DNA from: Rhizorhabdus sp049889055
GTDB lineage: Bacteria > Pseudomonadota > Alphaproteobacteria > Sphingomonadales > Sphingomonadaceae
NCBI RefSeq assembly: GCF_049889055.1
Contig: NZ_JBLTWO010000005.1
Coordinates: 234,378 to 298,377, forward strand
Reading direction: 5' to 3'
DNA: 64,000 nt
Shown here: positions 53,395-64,000 of the stretch, piece after piece
How the letters are laid out: each line of letters opens with the position of its first letter
How positions within the stretch are numbered: the first letter of the stretch is position 1
Notes under the pieces: generated by a model
Told to the model about the DNA's origin: nothing
The model's database searches: none
What the model saw: only the letters and a program-made list of their open reading frames with translations
Made by a program: the position numbers and the translations under genes

Positions 53395-53706
53395 TCAGAT
53401 TCCCGTCGTCACGTCGATGGACTGGCCTTCGGCCAGCGTCACGATCGCCTTCTTCACGTCGGAGCGCTTGTAGGGAGCACCCTTCCAGCGCTTCGTCTTG
53501 CCCTTTGCGACGATCGTGTTCACGCCGGTAACCTTGACGTTGAACAGCGCTTCGACAGCAGCCTTGATCTCCGGCTTGGTCGCATCGTTTGCGACCTGGA
53601 AGACCACGGCGTTGTGCTCGGAAAGCAGCGTCGTCTTTTCGGTGATGTGGGGCTTGCGCACCACATCATAATGGCGGTTGTCCACCAGGGTTTCGTTCTT
53701 AGCCAT
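53395..53706 (-). CDS. rplW: 50S ribosomal protein L23
   Basis: 103 residues at the exit-tunnel rim; docking site of SRP and trigger factor. VRKPHITEKTTLLSEHNAVVFQV and VNTIVAKGKTKRWKG are conserved. Overlaps rplD by eight bases. Confidence 0.97.
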   Translation of the reverse strand: MAKNETLVDNRHYDVVRKPHITEKTTLLSEHNAVVFQVANDATKPEIKAAVEALFNVKVTGVNTIVAKGKTKRWKGAPYKRSDVKKAIVTLAEGQSIDVTTGI

Positions 53707-54325
53707 TGAAGCGCGCCTCCAGCTTCTCGACAGCGGCGCGGGTCAGCACCAACGTCTCATGCTTCAGAATGTCATAGACGTTCGCGCCGATCGCCGGCAG
53801 CACGTTGACCGAACGGATGTTCGAAGCCGCGAGCTGGAAGCCGTTGTCGACCGCGTCGCCGTCGATGACCAGGGCGGTGTTGCCGAAGCCCAGCTTGCCG
53901 ATCTTCTCGATCAGCGCCTTGGTCTTCGCATCCTTGAGCTCGAGCGTGTCGAGCACGAGGAGCTTGCCGTCCTTGGCCTTGCTCGAAAGCGCCATCTTCA
54001 GACCGAGCGCACGAACCTTCTTGTTCAGGCTGCTCTCGAAGACGCGGGCACGGGGACCATGCGCCTTGCCGCCGCCGATGAAGATCGGAGCGCGGCGATC
54101 GCCGTGACGAGCCGTACCGCCGCCCTTCTGGCGACCGAACTTCTTGCCGGTGCGGGCAACGTCGCTGCGCTCACGAGCCGCACGTGCCGGAGCGCGACGG
54201 TTGTGGAGTTGCCAGGTGACGACGCGATGCAGGATGTCGGCACGCGGCTCGACGGCGAAGATCTCGTCGTTGAGCTCGATGTCGCCCGACGCGGTGGCGT
54301 CGAGGGTCTGGACCTTGACCTTCAT
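53699..54325 (-). CDS. rplD: 50S ribosomal protein L4
   Basis: 208 residues: ARAARERSDVARTGKKFGRQKGGGTARHGDRRAPIF is the extended tunnel loop. In E. coli L4 represses its own operon through a leader upstream of rpsJ; here any such control would more likely act ahead of rplC. Confidence 0.97.
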   Translation of the reverse strand: MKVKVQTLDATASGDIELNDEIFAVEPRADILHRVVTWQLHNRRAPARAARERSDVARTGKKFGRQKGGGTARHGDRRAPIFIGGGKAHGPRARVFESSLNKKVRALGLKMALSSKAKDGKLLVLDTLELKDAKTKALIEKIGKLGFGNTALVIDGDAVDNGFQLAASNIRSVNVLPAIGANVYDILKHETLVLTRAAVEKLEARFNG

Positions 54326-54328
54326 CTA

Positions 54329-55084
54329 TCAGCCCTCCTGGCCGTCGGTGGCTTCGGGAGCCGCGGTCTCTTCCGCAGGCGTCTCGGCAGGCGCACTGTT
54401 GCTGTTGGCGGCAGCCTTCAGGCCGGCCGGATAGGGCACGTCCTTATGGGCCGGAACCTTGACGGAGTCCTTGACGAGGAGCCAACCACCCTTCGAGCCG
54501 GGCACGGAGCCCTTCACGAAGAGCAGGCCACGCTCGGCGTCGGTCTGCACGATTTCGAGGTTCTGCTGGGTCCGCTGCTTGTCACCCATGTGACCGGCCA
54601 TCTTCTTGTTCTTGAAGACCTTGCCCGGATCCTGACGCTGACCGGTCGAGCCGAGCGAGCGGTGCGAGACCGACACGCCGTGCGTCGCACGCAGACCACC
54701 GAAACCCCAGCGCTTCATGCCGCCGGCGAAACCCTTACCCTGGGTCTTGCCGGAAATGTCGACGAACTGACCCGCGACGAAATGGTCGGCCGAAATCTCG
54801 GCACCAACGTCCAGCAGACCATCTTCCGACACGCGGAACTCAGCGAGGATCGCCTTCGGCTCCACTTCGGCCTTGCCGAAATGGCCGCGCTCCGGCTTCG
54901 AGAGATTCTTCGGCTTCGCAGAACCGGCGCCAAGCTGCACCGCGACATAACCGTCACGGTCCATCTCGCGGCGAGCGACAACCTGAACATTTTCCAGTGC
55001 CAGGACGGTTACCGGAACGTGCCGGCCATCTTCCTGGAACAGGCGGGTCATACCCATCTTCTTAGCGATCACGCCTGTGCGCAT
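54329..55084 (-). CDS. rplC: 50S ribosomal protein L3
   Basis: 251 residues starting MRTGVIAKKMGMTRLF at 55084 behind a GGAAGGA site. KGFAGGMKRWGFGG, the SLGSTGQRQDPG segment and KKMAGHMGDK are conserved. The last 30 residues are an acidic, alanine-rich tail (APAETPAEETAAPEATDG). First gene of the S10 cluster proper. Confidence 0.97.
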   Translation of the reverse strand: MRTGVIAKKMGMTRLFQEDGRHVPVTVLALENVQVVARREMDRDGYVAVQLGAGSAKPKNLSKPERGHFGKAEVEPKAILAEFRVSEDGLLDVGAEISADHFVAGQFVDISGKTQGKGFAGGMKRWGFGGLRATHGVSVSHRSLGSTGQRQDPGKVFKNKKMAGHMGDKQRTQQNLEIVQTDAERGLLFVKGSVPGSKGGWLLVKDSVKVPAHKDVPYPAGLKAAANSNSAPAETPAEETAAPEATDGQEG

Positions 55085-55135
55085 GATCCGTTCCTTCCAC
55101 AACAGAGGCTCGCGTTAGCGGCGAGCGTGCCAACG

Positions 55136-55161
55136 AAAAAAGCCCCGGCGTCTACCGGAGC
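55136..55161 (-). terminator. Terminator-like hairpin ahead of rplC
   Basis: Stem GCCCCGG (55142-55148) / CCGGAGC (55155-55161), seven pairs including one wobble, followed in the minus direction by six T, 50 bases before the rplC start. In this place it looks like a leader attenuator. Confidence 0.6.
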
Positions 55162-55297
55162 CCCCAGCCCAAATCAGACACAGCCCCCGCCAGGGCCAGA
55201 GTTCCGCATTGCTGCGAATGGCGGGGACTCGGACACCGGATCCTGAAGATCGCGGTCGGTATCCCTGTCAGTTCGTCATCCGCGCCGCGTGGCCGGA

Positions 55298-55333
55298 AAA
55301 ACGAGAAGCGCGGGAGCGATTCGACTCCCGCGC
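55298..55333 (-). terminator. Terminator after rpsJ
   Basis: Perfect 9-bp stem GCGCGGGAG (55308-55316) / CTCCCGCGC (55325-55333), 8-base loop, followed by TTCTCGTTTTT on the minus strand, 12 bases beyond the rpsJ stop. Confidence 0.7.
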
Positions 55334-55345
55334 GCTGCAGGCCCT

Positions 55346-55657
55346 TTAGGCCAGTTTGATCTCGACATCAACACCTGCCGCGAGGTCGAGCTTCATAAGC
55401 GCATCGACGGTCTGCGGGGTCGGCTGGACGATGTCCAGAAGACGCTTGTAGGTGCGCACCTCGAACTGCTCACGCGACTTCTTGTCGATGTGAGGACCGC
55501 GGTTCACGGTGAACTTCTCGATGCGGGTGGGCAACGGGATCGGGCCACGGATGAGCGCGCCGGTACGGCGGGCGGTGTCTGCGATGTCGCCAGTGGCCTG
55601 ATCGAGCACACGATGATCGAAAGCCTTGAGGCGAATACGGATATTCTGCGTTTCCAT
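55346..55657 (-). CDS. rpsJ: 30S ribosomal protein S10
   Basis: 103 residues from METQNIRIRLKAFDHRVLDQ; also the NusE subunit of antitermination complexes. GPIPLPTRIEKFTVNRGPHIDKKSREQFEVRTYKRL is conserved. It stands between a strong hairpin after tuf and a terminator before rplC. Confidence 0.97.
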   Translation of the reverse strand: METQNIRIRLKAFDHRVLDQATGDIADTARRTGALIRGPIPLPTRIEKFTVNRGPHIDKKSREQFEVRTYKRLLDIVQPTPQTVDALMKLDLAAGVDVEIKLA

Positions 55658-55723
55658 GTCCTGCACCGATGCGAAAGAGCCGTGCGGCAAAAGCGCCGCC
55701 TTCTAACCTATGACAAAAGCGAA

Positions 55724-55751
55724 CCGGCCGACCCCCGAGGGGGCCGGCCGG
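55724..55751 (-). terminator. Strong hairpin after tuf
   Basis: Long GC stem: CCGGCCG plus CCCCC (55724-55736) pairing with GGGGG plus CGGCCGG (55739-55751), one internal mismatch, followed by TTCGCTTTTG on the minus strand. Confidence 0.65.
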
Positions 55752-55772
55752 CCCGTTTCGACTGCGTCTATA

Positions 55773-56963
<1,191 letters not shown>

Positions 56964-57039
56964 TTTTTGCCTCTTCTCTTCGAATCAATTGCTGGACGCG
57001 CCGCCCGATGCGGACGCGCCCATAACCACAAATTTCGGA

Positions 57040-59112
<2,073 letters not shown>

Positions 59113-59178
59113 GATCTGAAAACTCCGATGTCGGGGTGGGGAGCGGTCTCCCCTACCCCGACGATATGGACAGGATTG

Positions 59179-59649
59179 TTACCAGCGGTAGTGGCTGAAG
59201 GCGCGGTTCGCCTCGGCCATGCGGTGCGTGTCCTCACGCTTCTTGACCGCATTGCCACGGTTGTTCGCCGCATCCATCAGCTCGCCCGACAGACGGCCGG
59301 CCATGGTGTGCTCCGAACGCGAGCGAGCCGCGTTGATCAGCCAACGGATGGCCAGAGCCTGCGAACGCTCCGGACGGACTTCGACGGGAACCTGATAGGT
59401 CGCACCACCGACGCGGCGGCTGCGCACCTCGATGCCCGGCTTCACATTGTTGAGGGCGTCATGAAACACGCCGAGCGGCTCGCGCTTGGCGCGGGTCTCG
59501 ATGGTTTCCAGGGCACCATAGACGATGCCTTCTGCGACGGACTTCTTGCCGTCGAGCATGACGCTGTTCATGAACTTGCTGAGCACGACATCCCCGAACT
59601 TCGGATCGGGAAGGATTTCGCGCTTTTCTGGGCGGCGACGACGAGCCAT
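59179..59649 (-). CDS. rpsG: 30S ribosomal protein S7
   Basis: 156 residues: MARRRRPEKREILPDPKFGDVV, VKPGIEVRSRRVGGATYQVPVEVRP and the MAEANRAFSHYRW end. Confidence 0.98.
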   Translation of the reverse strand: MARRRRPEKREILPDPKFGDVVLSKFMNSVMLDGKKSVAEGIVYGALETIETRAKREPLGVFHDALNNVKPGIEVRSRRVGGATYQVPVEVRPERSQALAIRWLINAARSRSEHTMAGRLSGELMDAANNRGNAVKKREDTHRMAEANRAFSHYRW

Positions 59650-59662
59650 TTCGATCTACCTC

Positions 59663-60034
59663 TTACTTAGGACGCTTGGCGCCGTACTTCGAACGGCTCT
59701 GCTTGCGATCCTTGACACCCTGCGTGTCGAGCACGCCGCGGAGAACGTGATAGCGCACACCCGGAAGGTCGCGCACACGGCCACCGCGGATCAGGACCAC
59801 CGAGTGCTCCTGGAGGTTGTGGCCTTCGCCCGGAATGTAGCTGATCACTTCGCGGCTGTTGGTCAGGCGGACCTTGGCCACCTTGCGCAGCGCCGAGTTC
59901 GGCTTCTTCGGGGTCGTCGTGTAGACGCGCGTGCAAACGCCGCGCTTCTGCGGGTTCTTTTCCATCGCAGGGACCTTGGACTTGGCCTTCTGCGGTTCCC
60001 GACCCTTGCGGATCAGCTGATTGATCGTTGGCAT
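59663..60034 (-). CDS. rpsL: 30S ribosomal protein S12, Arg at position 88
   Basis: 123 residues from [15 protein letters not shown] at 60034. Lys43 is wild type ([13 protein letters not shown]), but the PGVRYH loop reads GGRVRDLPG, giving Arg88 where E. coli has Lys88 (Lys87 of the mature protein). First gene of the str operon. Confidence 0.98.
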
Positions 60035-60218
60035 GAAGCCCTTCACCTCTAAGAGTTACTTTACCGCTGCCCGAATAGCCTTTCCCGCACCGCCCGTGAG
60101 CGGTAACGCGGAAATGCACGAAGACCCCGGCGGTCAAACCAGACCCCCCGGGCCATCACACGCAACGGCAATGTTCAGCTCACCCGGAGTCGGCGGACCG
60201 TCTCCGAGCAAGGGCGCG

Positions 60219-60247
60219 CCTATAGAGAAGGAGTCGGATCGGGTCAA
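60219..60247 (-). promoter_or_regulatory. Promoter of the str operon (rpsL)
   Basis: Minus-strand TTGACC (60247-60242) and TATAGG (60224-60219) with a 17-base spacer, leaving a leader of about 175 bases before rpsL. The rest of 60035-60327 shows no gene. Confidence 0.65.
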
Positions 60248-60327
60248 CCGCCGCAACCGGGGCCTGCACCGGCCTCGCTCGAGCAGTCAGAATGCAAGGG
60301 CAGAGAGCTCACTCCGCGCCAGACGTC

Positions 60328-60645
60328 TTAAAGATCGGCGCCCGCCGTCTCGGCGTCAACCCAGGCGGCATAGCCCGCAGACGCTGCCTCGACCCGGAGG
60401 ACAACAAACTCGGGAAGGTCATAGCTGTGGAGCGCGGCGATCCTGTCTCGCACGGCATCGGCCAATGCTTCGCGCGTCTTGATCTGCAGGGTCCACTCCT
60501 CGGCGCGCTCGATGCGGCCCGCCCAGCGATAGACGCTGTGCGCGGCATGGATCTGGACGCAGGCGGCGAGCCGCTCCTCGACCAGCGCGCTGGCAATCCG
60601 ATCGGCTTCTTCGAGTGTCGAACAGCTCGTCATCGCCAGGATCAT
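60328..60645 (-). CDS. cutA: Divalent-cation tolerance protein CutA
   Basis: 105-residue trimeric protein with the CutA pattern: TSCSTLEEADRIASALVEERLAACVQI, the EEWTLQIKTRE segment and HSYDLPEFVVL. GGAGG sits five bases ahead of the ATG at 60645. Role in metal tolerance is historic and still unclear. Confidence 0.93.
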   Translation of the reverse strand: MILAMTSCSTLEEADRIASALVEERLAACVQIHAAHSVYRWAGRIERAEEWTLQIKTREALADAVRDRIAALHSYDLPEFVVLRVEAASAGYAAWVDAETAGADL

Positions 60646-60792
60646 AAAGGCCTCCACTCTAAGCCCGCCAGCGAGTTGCACGCACTGGCGGCGCTCCGGC
60701 CTCACCCTTCGGCAAGGGTCGTTTTGCGCTTGTCAAGGGATCAAATGGCACTGGGTGACGTTTTCTTCGTCATACAGCCCGGGAGGTCCGCC

Positions 60793-62073
60793 ATGTCGAT
60801 CATCGACACCACGAAACCCAAGATTGCCGCTGCGGCTTCGACAGCCCTTCTGCCCCGCCCGCACCACCGCTTCCAGCCGCTTCGCCTTCTTGCAGCGCTT
60901 CCGCTGGTTGCGGTGACAGCTTTGTGCTTCGACGGCGTGGCCCCTGCCGGCACCACAACGGAGGCAGCCTTGCCTGCGGTTGCGAGCGAAGCGGCTTCAG
61001 ATGCACGGTGGTCGCAGAGCGACCTTAAGGAGCTGCTCAAAATCATCGACGCCAGCGCGAAAGAGGGGCTCGACCCGACCGCCTATGCCGTCGCGCCGCT
61101 TCGTCAGGCGGCCGAAGATGGCGGGAGCGGCCCCGGCATCGATGCTCTGGCCCACGGTGTCGCGCTTGCGCTGGCCAACGACTTTGCCAACGGGGCGATA
61201 GACGACAAGGCGCGCTTCGACTGGAAAATGCCGGCGCCGATGAGTGCGGCGGACATATCGACGGGTCTCGACAGTGCGCTGGCAGCGCACCGGGTAGACA
61301 AATGGCTGACCAGCCTGCTGCCGAAGGACGAACGCTATGCGGCGCTGAAGGTGGCTTATGCCAAGGCGGTCGAGCCCGGCGAACGTGCCGAGATCAGGGC
61401 CAATCTGGAGCGATGGCGCTGGATGCCGCGCGATCTCGGCCAGGACTATCTTTATGTGAATATCCCCTCCTATCGGCTCAGCGTCATAGCCGATGGTGTC
61501 GAGCGGGCCAGCTATAACGTGGTGGTCGGCTCGCCCCGCACGCCGACGCCGCAACTTGCACTTCATGCCCAGTCGATCGTCGCCAACCCCGGCTGGAGCG
61601 TACCCAGGAGCATATCGAGCAAGGGCATGCCGAAGGGCCGCGGGTTCGAATGGAAGAGCTATGGCGGAAACCGCATGCTGTGGCAGGCGCCCGGGCCGAC
61701 GAATGCGCTCGGCCGGATAAAGATCGACATGCCCAATCCCGATGCCATCTATCTGCACGACACGCCTAACCACAGCGTGTTCCGCCGCGAGCACCGGGCG
61801 TTGAGCCATGGCTGCGTCCGCGTCGAGAATATCGAGGGCCTCGCCGCTCTTTTGCATGACGAGATGCAGCTAAACGATGCACTGGCCGATCAGTCGACGA
61901 CCAGGGTGTTCCAGCTTCAGCGGAGCATCCCCGTCTATCTGACCTATTTCACGCTGGAGGCTACGCCTGACGGACGCGTGACGCGGATCGGCGACCCGTA
62001 CAAGCGCGATAGTGCCACGATCGCGCAATTGGGCGATGCGCCCGGACGCGCGGCGGTGATGGCGGCGCGATGA
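60793..62073 (+). CDS. L,D-transpeptidase (YkuD family)
   Basis: 426 residues with a long basic N-terminus, a transmembrane or signal segment (about 30-55) and a peptidoglycan-binding-like helical region. The YkuD catalytic domain follows, with LYVNIPSYRLSVIADG, YNVVVGSPRTPTP, and His339-Gly-Cys341-x-Arg (LSHGCVRVEN). It forms L,D cross-links or attaches proteins to peptidoglycan in the periplasm. GGGAGG lies seven bases before the ATG at 60793; the frame is open much further upstream but without family resemblance. Confidence 0.92.
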   Translation: MSIIDTTKPKIAAAASTALLPRPHHRFQPLRLLAALPLVAVTALCFDGVAPAGTTTEAALPAVASEAASDARWSQSDLKELLKIIDASAKEGLDPTAYAVAPLRQAAEDGGSGPGIDALAHGVALALANDFANGAIDDKARFDWKMPAPMSAADISTGLDSALAAHRVDKWLTSLLPKDERYAALKVAYAKAVEPGERAEIRANLERWRWMPRDLGQDYLYVNIPSYRLSVIADGVERASYNVVVGSPRTPTPQLALHAQSIVANPGWSVPRSISSKGMPKGRGFEWKSYGGNRMLWQAPGPTNALGRIKIDMPNPDAIYLHDTPNHSVFRREHRALSHGCVRVENIEGLAALLHDEMQLNDALADQSTTRVFQLQRSIPVYLTYFTLEATPDGRVTRIGDPYKRDSATIAQLGDAPGRAAVMAAR

Positions 62074-62241
62074 ACGACAGAAGCAAGTCGATACCCATCC
62101 TTACCGCAGCGCAGCGATGAATCGTGCAAGGAAAGGGACCGGCACCGGACCGTGACGGAACAAGTGCGGTTTATGCCAATGTAAAAATTAACCTTGTCCG
62201 CTATGTATGGATCATTACGGTTGTCATAGCGGGTTGGGCAC

Positions 62242-62880
62242 TTGCAAAATCTTTCGATTACGCCGGTCAGCCGGCGTGCACTGCTGGGTGCTGGTTTGAT
62301 CGCTGGTCTGGGGATGAGTGGAGGCAATGGCCTTCTCGCTGCGCCCATTTCGTCGGGGCCGGCTCTTCGCAGCGATGTGCGCCAGCGGGCATTGGCGGCA
62401 ATGAGCCGGCATATCGGACGTATCCGCTATCGCGACGTCATCGGCATTTGCGATTTCGATGCCGCGTCGTCCTCTCCGCGCTTTCATATGCTGGACGTAG
62501 CCTCGGGCAAGGTGACGAGCCTGCTCGTCGCCCATGGCCGCGGGTCCGATCCGAACCACACCGGCTGGCTGCAGCGTTTTTCCAATCAGCCCGGCTCCGC
62601 CGCCTCGTCGAGCGGCGCCTTCGTCACTGCCGAGGAATATGTCGGCAATCACGGGCGGTCGCGCCGTGTGGATGGCCTCGATCCGACCAACAGCAATGCC
62701 CGCGCACGCGCCGTCGTGATTCACGGCGCCTGGTATGCCGAGAAGACGATGATCGCCCAGCATGGCAAGCTCGGCCGCTCGGAAGGCTGCTTTGCCTTTG
62801 GTGAGTCCGATCTCGCCCTGGTGATGGAACGGCTCGGGCCGGGTCGTCTGATCTATGCGGACAAGATCGACCTTGCCTGA
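62242..62880 (+). CDS. L,D-transpeptidase catalytic domain protein (YkuD_2-like)
   Basis: 212 residues. An N-terminal exported segment (SRRALLGAGLIAGLGMSGG, with twin arginines) is followed by a domain with CDFDAASSSPRFHMLD, the AHGRGSDPNHTG motif, and VIHGAWYAEK and GRSEGCFAF, which carry the likely catalytic His and Cys. The start appears to be a TTG at 62242, since an in-frame stop lies 15 bases earlier. Probably peptidoglycan-modifying. Confidence 0.85.
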   Translation: MQNLSITPVSRRALLGAGLIAGLGMSGGNGLLAAPISSGPALRSDVRQRALAAMSRHIGRIRYRDVIGICDFDAASSSPRFHMLDVASGKVTSLLVAHGRGSDPNHTGWLQRFSNQPGSAASSSGAFVTAEEYVGNHGRSRRVDGLDPTNSNARARAVVIHGAWYAEKTMIAQHGKLGRSEGCFAFGESDLALVMERLGPGRLIYADKIDLA

Positions 62881-63002
62881 AATCGAGTCAGCCCGTGCTC
62901 AAAACGAGTCGAATGGCGACGCCAATGGCCGCCGCCTGCCTGTCTCGGCTTTCACTTATCGTTTAGATTCAGCCTTGTCTGGTCGGTAACGGAGGGGGCT
63001 GG

Positions 63003-63965
63003 ATGATGCTCAAGACGATCTTCGGACAAGCCGCTGCGGCGATCGCCCTCAGTTGCACGTCCATCGCTTTGTCCGTCACGCCGGTCACTGCTGCGAGCCC
63101 ACTGGGCCTGCCGCGCTTCGCAACCGTTCTCATGGATGCCGGCACCAACGAGATCCTCTATGCCGAGCAGGCGACGGCGATCCGCCATCCCGCCTCGATT
63201 ACCAAGGTGATGACCCTCTATCTGGTTTTCGATGCGCTCGAAGCCGGACGGCTTCGTCCTGACGACCGGGTGGTGATTTCCTCTCATGCCGCCAGCCAAC
63301 GTCCGTCGAAGCTGGGCTTGGCGCCCGGCCAGTCGCTCTCGGTAGAGGACGCGATCAAGGTCGTGGCAGTGAAGTCCGCGAACGATATCGCCGTTGCGCT
63401 GGCCGAGAGGATCGGTGGAACCGAACAGAATTTCGCCCGGCTGATGACCGCCAAGGCGCGCCAGTTGGGCATGCGGCAGACCATGTATGCCAATGCCAGC
63501 GGCTTGCCCGATCCGGCGCATTTCAGCTCGGCGCAGGACATTGCGATCCTCTCGGCCGCGATGATCCGCAACCACCCCAACTATTATGGATGCTTCGCCG
63601 AACAGAGTGTCAGCTATGGCCGGCTGCGGATGGCGAACCACAACAAGCTGCTCGGCGTGGTGCCGGGGGTCGACGGGATCAAGACCGGCTTCACCAACGA
63701 CAGCGGCTTCACGCTCACCGCCTCGGCCGTTCGCAATGGGCGCCGCCTGATCGCCGTCGTGCTGGGCTCGCCCTCGGGCTGGCAGCGCGACCGCGACATC
63801 ACGTCGCTGCTCAATGCGGGCTTCACCGCGCTCGAAATCCGTCGCAACGGCGGCAATGGGGATATGACCGCGCTGCTCGCCAGTTCAGGCTTCGCGCTCA
63901 ACCGGAGCCTGCGCCCGATGCCGCAGATCGCCGCGCTGAACGTCGAAGAGGGCGACAGCGAGTAA
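63003..63965 (+). CDS. D-alanyl-D-alanine carboxypeptidase (S11, PBP5/6-like)
   Basis: 320 residues. Signal peptide (about 1-31), then the penicillin-binding motifs Ser65-x-x-Lys68 (SITK), Ser125-x-Asn127 (SAN) and Lys227-Thr-Gly (KTG). It trims the terminal D-Ala of peptidoglycan stem peptides. There is no long C-terminal PBP5 domain or amphipathic anchor, so it may be soluble. GGAGG lies eight bases before the first of two adjacent ATGs. Confidence 0.93.
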   Translation: MMLKTIFGQAAAAIALSCTSIALSVTPVTAASPLGLPRFATVLMDAGTNEILYAEQATAIRHPASITKVMTLYLVFDALEAGRLRPDDRVVISSHAASQRPSKLGLAPGQSLSVEDAIKVVAVKSANDIAVALAERIGGTEQNFARLMTAKARQLGMRQTMYANASGLPDPAHFSSAQDIAILSAAMIRNHPNYYGCFAEQSVSYGRLRMANHNKLLGVVPGVDGIKTGFTNDSGFTLTASAVRNGRRLIAVVLGSPSGWQRDRDITSLLNAGFTALEIRRNGGNGDMTALLASSGFALNRSLRPMPQIAALNVEEGDSE

Positions 63966-63966
63966 A

Positions 63967-63992
63967 GGCGGCGCGCGCCGAAGCGCGCCGCC
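63967..63992 (+). terminator. Hairpin after the carboxypeptidase gene
   Basis: Perfect 10-bp stem GGCGGCGCGC / GCGCGCCGCC with a 6-base loop, starting just after the stop codon. No U-tract is seen before the window ends. Confidence 0.6.
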
Positions 63993-64000
63993 GCTAACTC

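Overview
The window is GC-rich alphaproteobacterial chromosome, most likely from a sphingomonad (Sphingomonadaceae). The inference rests on the style of the ribosomal proteins, an S12 with arginine at position 88, a quinohemoprotein resembling sphingomonad polyvinyl-alcohol dehydrogenases, and the sdhCDA and kdpFABCDE arrangements. No tRNA, rRNA or CRISPR array was seen.

Left part (1-20.5 kb), core and metabolic genes: the end of a succinate dehydrogenase operon (sdhC-sdhD-sdhA, minus strand), a soluble chemoreceptor, a short-chain dehydrogenase overlapping prmA, a very large beta-propeller diguanylate cyclase, an EVE-domain protein, and a complete high-affinity potassium uptake operon kdpFABC-kdpDE on the minus strand. 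Then come a Rieske oxygenase with an NTF2-like partner, a 5'-truncated TetR gene coupled to a hotdog thioesterase, and a VapBC-type toxin-antitoxin pair with its own palindrome.

Middle (21.4-30.3 kb), a decayed integrative element: a tyrosine integrase lies next to the 3' end of guaA. The last codons of guaA (30244-30256) are repeated exactly at 21436-21448, which marks an island of about 8.8 kb. Inside are a DUF499-type ATPase remnant fused tail-to-tail with a copG remnant, a cargo block (alkyltransferase-like protein, SRPBCC protein, MarR regulator, HipBA with three regularly spaced operators), and intact trbB-trbC-trbD followed by a trbE cut off shortly before the integrase.

Right part (30.2-64 kb): guaA, a small exported protein, the quinohemoprotein, a gene-poor stretch at 34.4-35.5 kb with a G-quadruplex motif, nested inverted repeats and a REP-like element, and a prolyl oligopeptidase. 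Then comes nearly the whole ribosomal protein superregion on the minus strand: str (rpsL, rpsG, fusA, tuf, rpsJ), S10 and spc (rplC through adk), and alpha (rpsM, rpsK, rpoA, rplQ). gdhA and an opposite-strand acyltransferase separate adk from rpsM. The right end holds cutA and three peptidoglycan-acting enzymes in a row (two L,D-transpeptidase-type proteins and a D,D-carboxypeptidase).
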